Positions 1 to 11,538 are shown, numbered from the stretch's first letter. The stretch: 64,000 nt of DNA from Pseudeuparius sepicola (GCA_963920635.1 OY987303.1:20066175-20130174), one strand, 5' to 3'. A program made the numbers and translations. Notes: generated by a model from the letters alone, not told the origin.

Positions 1-568
1 CGACGTCGGCCGCACCGGCCGCATAAAAACCTTTGAATTTTATACGGGTGATTTCTGCTGATAAGTCTGGTATTTTTACCAGTAGCAGAGCGTATGGTAC
101 CTAAATGCTATGAAATAGATCGGGCCCCGTATATCACTGTTTCAAGTGCGAGTTCGTTTATATTTTACCATAGGGTATAGCTCGAGAACATGGCTTTTTA
201 GAGACCTTTTGACAATATTATATGGTGTATTAACCTTTACGTTGTGTTTGACGACACCCTTAAAAAACCTTAAAAGCGAAACATTATGTTGCTTGTAGAA
301 TATGTATATTTTTGAAAGCTGCGTGACGCTTATGTCCTATATTCTTTTTGTGACGCCAATTAGAGTTTTTTATGCTGTTTCAAGTGACTTTAGCAATACT
401 ATACCAACCGGAAGATTTTTTTATCGGTATGCAAGGAAATAAGGAAAATCCATAATCATAGAACAACTTTTCGCTTCATTGCCCTTCAGTTTCAGTGATA
501 TTAAAAATAATCAATAAATTTCAGAAAAAGTTGAACGTTTTACACCGAAAACGAAACATATGTGTTTA
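1..568. other. AT-rich stretch, no gene seen
   Basis: No open frame, RNA gene or inverted repeat could be supported here. The first 25 bases are GC-rich and the rest is AT-rich with scattered TATA-like runs. It ends at the TA that flanks the next element. Confidence 0.5.
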
Positions 569-570
569 TA

Positions 571-1454
571 CAGTGTGGTCTAAAGAGTTCGCAACAAATG
601 GGAACAACTTTTTTTATTATTAAGAAAAGTTTTCTGGGGAATCTTTTCTGTATGTCCAATATCCTAAGAATCGATTTTGACATAATATGGCGGCAATTTT
701 AATAAAACTACCATTAAGTTAAGAAAAGTATTAAATGCCGAGGTATCAAAACGAATTATTTGAAAATAATACAATAATATTTGTTTAGAATGTTATTTTA
801 GACCTTTGTGCAAACTTTAAGGTAGTTTCCCAAAAAAATTGAAAATTACAATTTTTCAAAAATATTTTCTCTTATTCAGAAAATGTTTAATTTTTTTCTG
901 TTAAATAGAACCAGAGGGCTATTCCTAATGTATTTTCTGCAAAATATTTTTGGGTTTTCCACAAATTAATAGACTATAGAATTTGAATAGAGTCGTGACG
1001 TAGGAAGGCATTGCAACAACAAATTCAATTAAGTCTAGTTATTTGTGGAAACCAGAAAAAATCCATATCTTTTGTGACAAATACATTAGGAATAGCTTTC
1101 TGGTTGTATTTAATTAAAAACAAATCCTGGACAAGGAAAACTATTTTCAAAAACTGTAATTTTAAAAGTTTTTTTTGGTAGCTACCTTAAATTTTACAAA
1201 AAGATCTAAAATTACATTCTAAACAACTTTTTCAAATAACTTTTTGTGATACATCGTTATTTAACCTCACTTTCCTAACCTTACCAAATGGTAGTTTTTT
1301 TAAATTGAAAATATTGGCGGTGATTTGATTTGATACAATGCCAAAATCGACTCTTAAGTTCTTGAACATGTAGAGATTCCCCAAAATCCTTTTTTTAATA
1401 TCTAAACAATATAAAAATGTTTCCTGTGGGTTGTAAACTCTTTGGACCACACTG
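571..1454. mobile_element. Fold-back (long inverted repeat) element, Tc1/mariner-like ends
   Basis: The two ends are inverted copies: the left begins CAGTGTGGTCTAAAGAGTT after a TA, and the right ends AACTCTTTGGACCACACTG. The match is not confined to the termini. Most of the 884 bp folds back on itself, with arms of roughly 400 bp meeting near 1010; for example CATTAGGAATAG at about 1085-1096 mirrors CTATTCCTAATG at about 919-930. No transposase is encoded. The left flank is TA but the right flank is GA, so either the right target-site copy is lost or the insertion abuts another repeat. The TA and CAGTG start suggest a non-autonomous Tc1/mariner-type element; the family assignment is inferred. 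Confidence 0.75.
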
Positions 1455-1460
1455 GACCCC

Positions 1461-1572
1461 ATACACGTGTTTTATGCTATTTGGCAATAATCAGTAAGTA
1501 CGCCGTAACTCTAACCAGAGAAGAGAAGAATAAAGTTTGTTTTGATACATGGTGTCAGGTGTGTGGTTCTTA
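1461..1572. repeat. LTR-like dispersed repeat fragment, copy a
   Basis: Contains the block ACACGTGTTTTATGCTATTT then GGCAATAATCAGTAAG, which recurs at 2839 and in diverged form near 31932, 33743, 34035 and 58826, and inverted near 34360. It ends GATACA followed by TGGTGTCAGGTGTG (1550 onward), the arrangement expected of an LTR end in ACA followed by a TGG-starting primer-binding site. No internal retroelement coding follows, so this is at best a remnant. Confidence 0.4.
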
Positions 1573-1919
1573 TTAGTGTTCATTCATTTCGAACTCTGAG
1601 TTCAGTTCCGACCCTGAATTATTATAAAAATAAACACGTAGGTCGGCTACTGCCTGCTTTCGAACAAAAACTAAGTACCTATTTATTTGAAAACAAAGCT
1701 TTCTTGCAACTTTTTCTATTCTTTTCTTTATCGAAAATTGTTGTGAAATTGGTCGAAGTCATAATTTTTCAATTAATTTTTTAGTTAATTTACGCATAAT
1801 AAGTAATCCAACTTGACCTGTCTAAATTGTTACATGATGTTAGAGAGTAAAATTTAATTTTAATTTTGTAAAATAAAATAAGTTTAACCATTGAATTTTA
1901 ATTGGGTTTTTCGCCACCA
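1573..1919. other. No gene seen; ends in an inverted repeat arm
   Basis: AT-rich with an 80-codon open frame (1542-1784) that has no recognisable domain and is judged chance. About 30 bases at 1889-1919, around CCCAATTAAAATTCAA on the opposite strand, are an inverted copy of 2949-2981 just beyond the second LTR-like fragment. This suggests both ends belong to one decayed retroelement. Confidence 0.35.
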
Positions 1920-2083
1920 GAATGTTATTTTAGACCTTTGTGCAAATTTTAGGATAGTTGCCCAAAAAAATTAAAAATTACAATTTTTCAAAGATATTTT
2001 CCTTTATTCAGAAAATGGTTATTTTTTGTTTTTCAATTAAATAGAACCAGAAGGCTATTCCTAATGTAATTTTCCGCAATTTT
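1920..2083. repeat. Partial second copy of the 571-1454 fold-back arm
   Basis: From AGAATGTTATTTTAGACC to the TTCCTAATGTA block this matches the inner left arm of the 571-1454 element (about 788-935) with scattered substitutions. It lacks the outer terminal repeat, so it is a truncated arm or a copy of the inner element only. Confidence 0.65.
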
Positions 2084-2275
2084 CCTGCTATTGAAAGTGG
2101 AAACGTATTTTCGAAATGGTTTGTTTATTCTAATCGCGGAAAGGGTAGAAATTGTTGCAATTTTTTTATCGAAATCATAATTGCGCTAAAGCTACAGCAC
2201 GAATTGCAACAATTTCTAACCTTTCCATGATAGAATAAACCATTTCAAAAATACGTTTACACTTTCAATAGCAGG
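2084..2275. repeat. 192-bp near-palindrome (hairpin)
   Basis: The left arm begins CCTGCTATTGAAAGTG and the right arm ends CACTTTCAATAGCAGG, with matching continuing inward for about 75 bp per arm to a short loop near 2170-2205. No target-site duplication was identified. It may be a miniature fold-back element or the recombined ends of a larger one. Confidence 0.75.
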
Positions 2276-2602
2276 CTGAAACTAACGATTTCGAAGTTAT
2301 ACAAGCAAAAAACGGGGACCTTTTTGTGACAGTGACTTTTTGTTACATATTTTAAAAAGATATAAGGTTTGAATTCGTATGAACTTTTTTTGTTTTGCTT
2401 CTGCTTTTTCATTTGTGACTTTTTTGTAAACTGATCGAGACGTCAATAAAAACTATGTAATTTGGTCGTGTGTATAGTAGATAAAAAACTTAATAGTGGC
2501 GGACATTTGTGTAGAAATTACTACGCGTACAGTGGATTGTCAACTTCCCGTTTTTGGCCAATAATTCTGTCAAATCTCAACAGAATTCTAAAAAATACAT
2601 CA

Positions 2603-2831
2603 CTGTATTCGCAATAAAAAGGGCTTTAAAATGATGCGCCACAAGGGGGGTAGTTCCATTTGAAATTTTAAAGTTGGAGTTGCTAGGGATTATGGGGATG
2701 AACATATCGGGTTGGCTTGACTGTCAAAAAAGCTCCCCCCAAAAACAAAAATCGACGGGCCTCGGCGAATTTTCAAATATTGTTCGCTTTTCGAATTTTT
2801 GGTGGGGTCAAGTTTTCGTTGGGATACCCTG
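2603..2831. mobile_element. Half-copy (right arm) related to the 11539-12452 fold-back element
   Basis: The order of landmarks TGTATTCGCAATAA, TTTAAAATGATG, TTTGAAATTTTAAAGTT, AATCGACGGG matches the right arm of the element ending at 12452. It ends CCCTG followed by TA, the usual terminus of the TA-inserting families in this window. The left arm is absent. A 109-codon open frame across it (2674-3003) runs into the next repeat and is not considered a gene. Confidence 0.6.
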
Positions 2832-2833
2832 TA

Positions 2834-2985
2834 TAGGTACACGTGTTTTATGCTATTTGGCAATAATCAGTAAGTGCGGCGTAACACTAACCAGAGAAGA
2901 GAAGAATAAGTTTGTTTTGATACCTGGTGTCAGGTGTGGGGTTCTTACAGTGGTGGCGAAAAACCCAATTAAAATTCAATGGATC
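2834..2985. repeat. LTR-like dispersed repeat fragment, copy b, with candidate primer-binding site
   Basis: Second copy of the ACACGTGTTTTATGCTATTT repeat, followed by GAAGAGAAGAATAAG, then GATACC and TGGTGTCAGGTGTGGG at 2925-2940. The shared break between an LTR-like end and a TGG-starting 16-mer in copies a and b is why a primer-binding site is suggested. No polypurine tract, gag or pol could be found, so the retroelement interpretation is an inference. Confidence 0.4.
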
Positions 2986-3254
2986 TGTTTACACCACAAA
3001 TAAATTTTAGAAAATATATAAAATAAGTTTGTCTCATCACAGAATTTTCACCAAACTATCCTGCACCTGCTATGTATATACGCTTCGTGTTTTGTGCAAT
3101 TCTCTCTGTAGTATAAAATTATGAACCTTTTTTATGAAAATATATCGAAGACAAACCTAACCTTAATTTTCGTATACTTCGGAAACTGGGTACTAAATCT
3201 CCAGTCAACTATCCGCCCTATTCGCCAAATTTGATTAATCCTGTATACCCGAAT

Positions 3255-3560
3255 TATCCGAACCACTAACCCGCCGGCCAGCGCGGCCTCCCCACAGACG
3301 CAAAGTACATAAACGGCCCAGTTTTATTGCGACGGTTAATTCAAGTCCAGGGCCGCCCTTCCCCAAACAAAGAAGATAAACTGGGACTAATTACCGGAAG
3401 AGGGAGGGCATTGTCCCTTCTCCCCTCCCCCCGCCCCGCTGCTGGGCCCGGTCGAAACCTCATTTCATTAACTTTATCAGCGACACAATCGGCGAAACGC
3501 ACCAGGCACCGGCTATTGTTGTAGGCCTGGAAGTGCTGGAATGGGACACGGGCCAGAGAT
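3255..3560. promoter_or_regulatory. GC-rich island, possible regulatory element
   Basis: A sharp GC-rich block in AT-rich surroundings. It contains TTATCAGC, a GATA-type motif read on the other strand, near 3475, and a run of CCCCTCCCCCCGCCCCGC near 3422. Overlapping open frames on both strands are expected from the lack of AT-rich stops and have no recognisable domain. It carries no repeat signature. The regulatory role is inferred only from composition. Confidence 0.3.
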
Positions 3561-4128
3561 ATTTTTTCCAGGCGGAGAATATTTCGTTCCTTTTTTTCCA
3601 CCAGAAAATTCAAGTTTAAATGTGGAATCAGGGTTTTTTCGGCAAAATATATTAATAGTTAATCGCATTACACCTAAGTAGAAAAGAATAAATTTTCAAA
3701 AAAAAGTCATACAAGCAAGATATTTGTGTACTTATTCCCTGTGGACTTCTCAATGAAATTCTATAAATTCCACAGAAAAAAGTTTGTGCCTAGACCGCTA
3801 TCTTGGAAAATGCGTCGACTGAAATAAGGTTTTCAGTTTTTTGCGAATACCGACCTCTTTTGAAATATAAAACTAAAAAATAAATAAAACGGAACCTATC
3901 TTAACAACATAATATAGTTATTTTCTTGAACTCAATCCAAAATGGAACAAAAGTACCTAAATTATTCTTTTTGATCAATAATATTCTTATCTGTAAATAA
4001 CTTATAATTTGATAATTTTATTCACGTTTATAAATTAAATTTTCATATGTGGGCTAAAAGCTCTCCCTAGATAAAAGTGCTCAAACTCTATTCTGGCACC
4101 ATATATTGGCAACATTTTGTTAACTTTT
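3561..4128. other. AT-rich stretch, no gene seen
   Basis: No open frame, hairpin or repeat that I could support; it ends at the ATAATTAT target site of the next element. Confidence 0.45.
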
Positions 4129-4136
4129 ATAATTAT

Positions 4137-5236
4137 CAGTGGCGTTCCTAGATGTGTGGCCGCCCGTCTGCAGAATATAATAAAAAAATTCTTTCAGGTT
4201 ATAAAAATTTCAAAAATCTTACACTTCTAGGGGTTTCCGTTTCTACCTACGAGGTAATAGTAAAAATTATTATGTAGGTATAACAAAAATAATAATAGGT
4301 ATTCTCAAAAATATATATTTATAATGATAAAATAGGTACCATAGGCTCTTATTATAATGAGTAATATGTTTTGGAACTGGTAGAATTTCCAGACTGAAAG
4401 GAACAAAGTAAATATTTCTTTTAAATAAAAAATGTTTTAAAATACAAAAAAATAAAAACAAAAACTACAAGTAAAACATCACTTACAGGCATTATGTGAA
4501 TCCCTTAAGCTGGTATTACACTTGTCAATTTCTTGGCCAAGAAATTGAGGAAAGTTCGAAAATATTGTGGCAAGTTTGGGTCATTCTAGGGATTTTCTGT
4601 GTTCCGATCTCAATACCAATTTTAGTGACTTAAAAAAAAAATACCTGAAATGAGATTATGCTCCAGTTCACTCAGTATTCACATTAATAACTATTGGTTA
4701 TTAGATTTTTTTATTTTTGCGTGTGATTTGAGAAATTCCCAGATTTATTTACTTATTAATGTTTGCATATTTGTGCTTTCGTGTTGGTAGTATTGAAATT
4801 GCACAATACATTGTCCAATTTATTGATGGTGTAAAACATACCACATTCTCTACAATTTCTTGGCCAATTTATTGTGCAATTTATATATTGGCCAAGAAAT
4901 TGACAAGGGTAATACCAGCTTTACGAAATTTGCGCCCTACAACCGTCAGGCTGCGTCGCGCAGTTGCCACAGAGCAAAGACCAGAATAGAGGTAATGCCG
5001 ACGGCCGACCGTCGCCGCCGACGGGTTAGAAGTTCATATAAATATTATTGATATCAATATGGTGTTGTTGCATTGTTGACGGTATTCTTTTTGAGGGCGA
5101 ATGCAAGTAATGTAGAGACTTACTAACTTTTTCCGAAAAAATATTTTTTCGCGAAGGAAGGGCGGCCTGTGGCCGCCCCTGGATTTGGCCGCCCGTCTGC
5201 GACGCAGACCTCTGCTGCCGGGTCAGCTCGCCCCTG
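4137..5236. mobile_element. Non-autonomous hAT-like element with 8-bp target-site duplication
   Basis: The left end CAGTGGCG and right end CGCCCCTG are imperfect inverted repeats of the CAGNGGCG type seen in hAT elements. They are flanked on both sides by ATAATTAT (4129-4136 and 5237-5244), an 8-bp duplication as hAT transposases make. GGCCGCCCGTCTGC occurs near both ends (about 4158 and 5190). The 1,100 bp encode no transposase; two short frames of 63 and 76 codons in the right part are chance. A second MITE is nested inside at 4508-4920. The age is unknown, but the duplication is perfect. Confidence 0.8.
4508..4920. mobile_element. PIF/Harbinger-like MITE nested in the hAT-like element
   Basis: The termini are AGCTGGTATTACAC and GGGTAATACCAGCT. 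The terminal inverted repeats extend about 33 bp through the palindromic TTGGCCAA motif. Flanks are TTA on both sides (4505-4507, 4921-4923), matching the 3-bp TWA duplication of PIF/Harbinger transposases. At 413 bp it has no coding capacity. CAATTTCTTGGCCAA also recurs internally near 4853. Confidence 0.7.
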
Positions 5237-5244
5237 ATAATTAT

Positions 5245-6916
5245 AATTTCCTTGAGAATTGTTGCACCACAATAAAATGAGAAAAATTCAATAGATACGG
5301 GAGTCCCATATTTTCCAAAAATATATTTTTATTTTTTGCTTGTTTTAGGTATAAAAACTTTTATGTCAGTTTACTCCAAAATAAATTTTGCAGAGAATTC
5401 TTGACTGCACAATAAAATTTTCTATTTTATTTTTGGATAAGATAACTTTAATTTTTTAATAATTTGTCTACTTCTTCTTGACGTACCTACTACATTTCTG
5501 TCGTGTGTCGCATAAAATTAGTTACAACTTCATTTCAACTTTTGTATCTACTAATTTGCCTTGTTTTGAAGTGCCATCATTAAGTATTATTGGACTTTTA
5601 GGAATATTAATTAAAGAAATCATTAAAATTTAATTCATTTATAACTTTTTTGTCATTTTATAGAAAAATCGGATTCCTATTGATTAAATAGAATTTGCTC
5701 TAAGAAACAATAATACCTAAATTTTTACAATTAAAAAATATATTTTTTTATTTTAGTGTAAGTGATCGCAAACCATAATCGGTAGTCAGTTTTTTCTAAA
5801 AATCTGTAATGCGCATTTTGAATACCTAACAAAAAAAGTGTAATCGGTCAAAAAAATTACAAGGGTATAGTATAGGTAACACTTTAACGTGGACATATCT
5901 ATGGTACATATGTCATCAGTTTTGAACTTAGGTATATCACTGCAAATTTAAGCTATGTTTAGTTTATTGTTATAAATATAATTTTTATTTATTGCAAATT
6001 TTGTGTAGGTATACCTGCCTATATAAGGTATGTTATAGGGATTATTTTTTTGTGATATAGTATAGAGTTATTGACATCAGACGAAACCGAACGATGTAGC
6101 TATTTGCTTGCTTGACCGACGGACGCGACGTTGTCAAAAATGTCAAATGTTTTTAGCGTTCGGTTTCATCAGATTTCAACCGTATATAGGTACCTGCATC
6201 TGAAAATACATTTACTGAAAGTATTCGATGATGTCTTTTTTATAAACTACAAACTACCTACTTGTTATACAATCTCGACTTCATAAGGTATTTCTTGTAT
6301 TCGTATTTTAATAGTCAGCTGCCAATTAAGTTACCTAAGGTACATCGTCAAATTATTAATGCGATTAAAAACTGGTCAGTATTTCTTGAATTTAATATTT
6401 CCATATCATAATGAGACGAATATAAAAAATGACCTACTAAAATTTGACATCCGATGGTTAAGTGAGTCGTCCACAAGACAAATAAGTATAATTTTTTTTA
6501 TCCTATAGTTTAGATATATTATATATATGGAAGGATTCTAGTCATTTAGATTTTCTCTATATCTAATTTACATGTACAAAAGTAAATCTAATTTACAACT
6601 TTTCAAACAACTAGGTAATAACTTCGTTAAAAATATTCATAATATAAAATATTTTTCCGTATCTATCTATAGTAACACCACTTCAGTGTTTTAATTATCT
6701 AGCTTGAATACAATAGTTGTAACTACATCTTCCTAGTCGGTTATTTATTACCTTTTGGTTCGAGTAAACGAGTCAACCAAGATTTAGACTTTTACCGACG
6801 GGAAAATGTACCTATCCTATAACGAAATGATGAAGTTAGCTACATTATTATTTTAGATCGAATAAAATCAAGCTATTCCACAAAACAAATTAAGAAGGCA
6901 CTACTTTATTTTATAC
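5245..6916. other. AT-rich stretch, no gene seen
   Basis: About 1.7 kb of very AT-rich DNA with many TAGGTA/TACCTA words. Apart from the small inverted repeat listed separately at 6082-6167, no gene, RNA or element was recognised. Confidence 0.45.
6082..6167. repeat. Tiny inverted-repeat element, possible 6-7-bp target duplication
   Basis: GAAACCGAACG at the left and CGTTCGGTTTC at the right bracket about 86 bp with a distinctly higher GC content than the surroundings. ATCAGA lies immediately outside both ends (6076-6081 and 6168-6173). The family is unknown and the size is at the lower limit for a MITE. Confidence 0.45.
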
Positions 6917-8238
6917 AGGGTGAGTTTTTTCGATGCCCACTATGGGGATCTCGCAGAGCTAGAACAAAGGTTAAATGGGGAAATAATTGCAGTTTTGAAT
7001 GCTCAATCTAATGCCCCTTTTGGATTTTTAAAAAAGTTCATGGCTTACTAGATGTTTTGAAAAGAGTTATTTTCTGCTATTTCATCGGATCTCTCTGAAT
7101 ATACAGAGATATGACATAAACTTGTGTATTTTTGAACGTAAATCATAGTTAGGCTGTAGCCTTATCAAATCTGAGCTTTCCAAAAATATTAAACTCGGCA
7201 TATAGTTATTATAAAAAATAAAATAGCTATGGCTAATTTTCTGATTGATTTTTTTAAATTTTCACATAGTCAGCCATGGAATATTTTTATAATTACGTTC
7301 TATTTTATAATAAGACATACTTCAAACTTTCAAATATTTTATTTTAAGCTGGTAACAAAATGTAACAAAATAAAACAAAAATTATCATGATGGAGCTCCA
7401 CCACATAATTATTTGCCCGTAAGAAATTACCTATGTAGACAGCTCTATCCAAATAGTTGGATAGGGAGAAATAGACCTATTTCCTGGCAACCCCGATCCC
7501 CCGACTTGTCAATTGCCAGTATTGGCAGGCGCTCTCTAAGAAAGGCGACAAATTCAGTAAAAAGATGCAATATTTGCATAAATAATATTGGTGGATTGTT
7601 TGAACACCTTTTTTTTTAAAAAGTTGACCTTTTAAAATAATAATAATTTGAATTTGAGTTTTTTTTATTTTTGTTTTATTTTGTTACATTTCGTTACCAG
7701 CTAAAAACAAAATATTGGAAAGTTCGAAGTATGTCTAATTATAAAATAGAACGTAATTACGAAAATATTCCATGGCTGACTATGTGAAAATTAAAAAAAA
7801 AATCAGAAAATTAGCCATAGCTCTTTTATTTTTTATAATAACTATGCCGAGTATTATATCTTTGGAAAGCTCAAAAAATGGCCGATTTTATAAGGCCACA
7901 GCCAACTATGATTTACAATTAAAAAAACACAAATTTATGTCATACCTCAAAAATCACAAACAACATAAAATATTAGATAAGATTATCTTATTAAGCCCAA
8001 ATTTATCTACAATTTTTGTCTCTACAGTTTTTCTGTATAATCAGAAATAACGGAGCTACAGAGATCTGATGAAATAGCAAAAAAACACTCTTTTCAAAAT
8101 GTCTAGTGAGCCATGAAAAATCCAAAAGGGGCATTAGATTGAGCATTCAAAACTGCAGTTCTTTCTCCATTTAACCTTTGTTCTAGCTCTGCTAGTTTCC
8201 GAGATCCCCATAGTGGGCATAGAAAAAAACTCACCCTG
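6917..8238. mobile_element. Large fold-back element with TA target site
   Basis: The left end CAGGGTGAGTTTTTTC follows TA, and the right end AAAAACTCACCCTG is followed by TA. The arms match inward for about 470 bp (left to about 7390, right from about 7655), including GATGCCCACTATGGGGATCT mirrored by GATCCCCATAGTGGGCAT. A unique central loop of about 260 bp remains. Small frames in the loop (68 codons at 7413) and right arm (92 codons at 7772) have no recognisable domain. The CAGGG start and TA duplication fit the Tc1/mariner superfamily; the long arms make it a fold-back rather than a simple MITE. Confidence 0.8.
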
Positions 8239-8499
8239 TATAACGAGATCATGGCAGTAGATAGTCAATTTTCTTATTAAAGGAGTTATTATCAAATATA
8301 GGACACACCATCGACAACAACTGGACACTACTGGGTGGTTCACTACAAAAGTCATCATCTACAATGTGTTATGGTACTAGGTGACTTCGACCGTCGTTTG
8401 AGGTAGATACACCAATGCCAGCCCATGGTTTTTAATGGACCCACATCTAAATTACTGTCTATTACTGGTACTTACGTAGCGTCCAAGCGCTTCTTCTTC

Positions 8500-8870
8500 C
8501 ACAACACCCAGCCGGCCGGCACCAACCCTCGTCCTTGCGCGTCCCCCTTCACCCGGCGCGTCTCATATTCTCGAAACGACGTTGGGCCCCGCGCGCGCCT
8601 CACCTTTGCCCCGGTGTCCGCAAACACTGAGACCAACCTCGCGTCCTCGCCGAGGTGCCCTCCAGGCGACCGGCTCCGACCAATCGGGCGCGTACGCGGG
8701 AGACCGCCGGCCAATGGGGCGCGGGGTGGGTCGGGCCGGGCGATCGATCCGTCGACGCCAAATGCTCATTCGCGCGGAAGGACGGGGCCGGCGGGCAGAG
8801 GGCGCCACCTGGGCAGGTCTGGCCACCGCCATTTGTATGGGGTTGGAGAGGGGGGGGGGGGGTGAGGAAA
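8500..8870. promoter_or_regulatory. CpG-rich island with paired CCAAT boxes
   Basis: The most GC- and CpG-dense block of the left half. Two CCAAT motifs at 8680-8684 and 8711-8715 are 31 bp apart, close to three helical turns, each next to GC-box-like sequence such as GGGGCGCGGGG. A run of 13 G lies at 8850-8862. No TATA box or initiator could be fixed. Several overlapping frames of up to 146 codons on both strands reflect the lack of AT-rich stops. A promoter or regulatory element is plausible but unproven. Confidence 0.4.
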
Positions 8871-10779
8871 AAACGGTCTAGGTGTGGGGGTTGAAGAGTG
8901 AAGCAACTGGTGGTCAAAAGGAAGGGAGGAAGGGGTGTTTCTGGGTGCGAAGCTTCTGGATGAGAAAAGGAAAAAAGTGAAAGTGCAACAGGTATCTGAT
9001 GCAGAAGGTCCTTCATAGGTTCCTTAACATTCACAATCATATATACCTACCAGGAAATGCATCCAATAGGTAATATAGATGCGATATCAACAGCAACAAG
9101 AATCATTCGGCTGACAGCAGAAGCAAGAAGCAGAAAGCTCTGTAGGATCTTAATCTACAAAATCACATTACCTCAATGTATGCTGAAGTTAACTTTGACG
9201 TCTTTAACAACTGGTGCTCAAAAGCAACGCACTAGGGAGGAAGTTGTAGTTCTACAGTGTGATCCCATTTGTTTTCTGGCTATCCTATAAAAAGTTTACT
9301 AATTGTAAATTACATTTCGTATTTGCTGAGGAGTAATTCCCACACATATATATATAGGCAGGGATTATTCTAGTTTGCAGTTGGGGATCTTGGTGACCAT
9401 ATACTATCAATGAAAGCACAGTTTTCAAAAGTTTCATTTAGTCAGTTTCTTATCCAACGAGCCATTATGATTGTAGAACTACCATTTAAATTAAACTTCG
9501 AAATATAAAGCGATAGGTAGGTACCTAAAATGGTAAATTATCTACGGGTTGGTAAACTCATCCTCAAGAAAATTTAAAACCCATATAACTGAATTCAAAT
9601 TACCTACCGTTAAACCAAAATCCACACCAAACGTTAATTTATTGCGGATATACCTACTGTTTCCTTGGATGATGCCGAATTCTGGATTATGCCAGCTAAC
9701 CATCAGTGAGTGCAATTTTGACTAGAAACCGCACCGCATTTGTGGTAAAGGTGGCTTTTTCACTATGTAAACAAATTTCATTTAAACAGTTACCGTTGTT
9801 TACATATTCTCCATGCAGCCAGCAACACCCTACTCTCCTTACTTCGTCGCCCAGTTCCAATGTAGGTAAACAAACATGTTTTTTGTTTTGCTTTAGACAT
9901 CCTCTACCTAATTATACTTTCTTCCAAACTATATACTTAGCCGTTCTTGCTATATAGTTCCGGGATTGTCGTTAAATATTGTAAAATTTGGTTATTACGT
10001 CCACGATCGACGTACATTATGTCTGATTTTAAGCATTTTTTTGAAATCCATCGTGTTTCATTGAAAATTTTTACGTTGCACAATAATTCGACTTTTGGTC
10101 TGAATTTCAATTTTGTATCTTAAATTTCTGTTTTCCCTGATTATTCAAATTTAATAAAAAAACAAATTGTAATACCTATAGAGATTTAGACGTTAATTTG
10201 TCAGGTTTTGCAATTAAATATTACAATTGTTTTTTCGTGGATGACTAAATTTTAAATTAAATTTGAGAAAATAAAAAGTAATATAGTGTGCATTTTTGAT
10301 TCTTCTACAAAATACATAGTTATTACTTGAACATTTTTGGTATACAATTTGGTACAAGCCCGTTTTGAAGGGTGCTGAATCTAGTGGAGTGCACAAAATT
10401 TTCATAAGAAATGCAATCTGCTAATCTGCTTGTTTTTGGAGTCGGATGTTGGAGTATTTGACAATTATTTTTGTTAAGGACCATTTTGGTGTGCGGAAAT
10501 AAAATTTCCAAACAACTTGTTGATAAACGAAAGTAGAATCTGAATCTCCACGAACTCGTTAGTTACCTACCTAATATATAGCGATATTTAAAGCAGATGG
10601 GTGAACTGTGTGTAGGTATAGGTATAGTCACATAATATACAGTATAAGTAAACAATAGAGACTCTCTTATAAGAGAGCCGCTGTAGAATACAAAAGAAAA
10701 GCTGTATAAATCTCATCTATTCTAACATCGGTCTTTACCGTATCAGTTTAAACACTCATCGATCGTCTCCCAACTCCCT
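8871..10779. other. No gene seen
   Basis: Mixed AT-rich DNA. A 16-bp perfect palindrome CTCTCTTATAAGAGAG lies at about 10664-10679. Small frames at 9057, 9706 and 10214 have no recognisable domain. Nothing else could be supported. Confidence 0.4.
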
Positions 10780-11080
10780 TTTCTTCTGCACCATCCATCC
10801 GTCCTCCGGGTATGATTCACAGTCGCTCCCCCACCGGGCTCCTCGGCGCTGGGGCGCTGCCCAAATCACCGTGATGCCTAATCCCAATTTGTTTCGATTT
10901 TAAATCTGGGTCACGCGGCGCCTACGCTCCGCTCTGTACCGTGAAAGCCGGCACATGTTCGCTTCCCTCGGATTAAGCAAACGGGATTAAATTTTTGGAC
11001 CGGATTAAACGGCGGTTTTTGTCGCGGATGGATATCCGACCGTTCAAAAGCGGTTTACGTCCGGATTTCGAAGAGCGTTT
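10780..11080. promoter_or_regulatory. GC-rich island with a cluster of TAATCC/GGATTA sites
   Basis: Four copies of the K50-homeodomain core occur in 129 bp: TAATCC at 10879-10884 and GGATTA at 10970-10975, 10984-10989 and 11002-11007. Three fall within 38 bp on the same strand. Orthodenticle/Otx, Goosecoid, Pitx and (in flies) Bicoid bind this core. The island is not repetitive within the window and sits between AT-rich flanks. An enhancer role is inferred from the motif cluster only. Confidence 0.45.
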
Positions 11081-11538
11081 TTGAAAAAACTCGTATGTTT
11101 ACACTGCGTTTTAATTGTGTTCAGTTGATCGGGCTTGTTGTTTTGAGTCATTGTTGCAAGCCAGTAATTTCGAACTGCTATACAAAGAGGAGAAAGTTGG
11201 TCTTTTAGCGTTTGTTGCTTGTTATCTTAACTCTAAATTTCTTATTTTGCTATATTTCTAATATATAGGATTCGTTGTTAGATTTAACAGAGATTTTACT
11301 TTTAAACTTTACTCTTTGATATACTTTGTTTATTTTTTATATTTCGTGAACGAGACAGAACGGTTTTTAAAAATTCTTAATCAAAAAAGTGCTGGAATAT
11401 AATATACCTACCTGTTAGTTAATTAGTCAATCTAAAAACGAATAATCCTGCATCTTATACCTCATAATAGGCTGTGATATATGAAATGTAAATTATTTTT
11501 TAAATACCTATTTGTTTTATATACAGTTTTACGGTATA
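11081..11538. other. AT-rich stretch, no gene seen
   Basis: No supported feature; it ends at the TA that flanks the next fold-back element. Confidence 0.45.

Noticed and set aside
8425..9040. Open frames of up to 146 codons on both strands
   Set aside because: Four or more frames overlap the same GC-rich bases; products are Arg/Pro/Gly-rich low-complexity with no domain. Long frames are expected where AT-rich stops are lacking.
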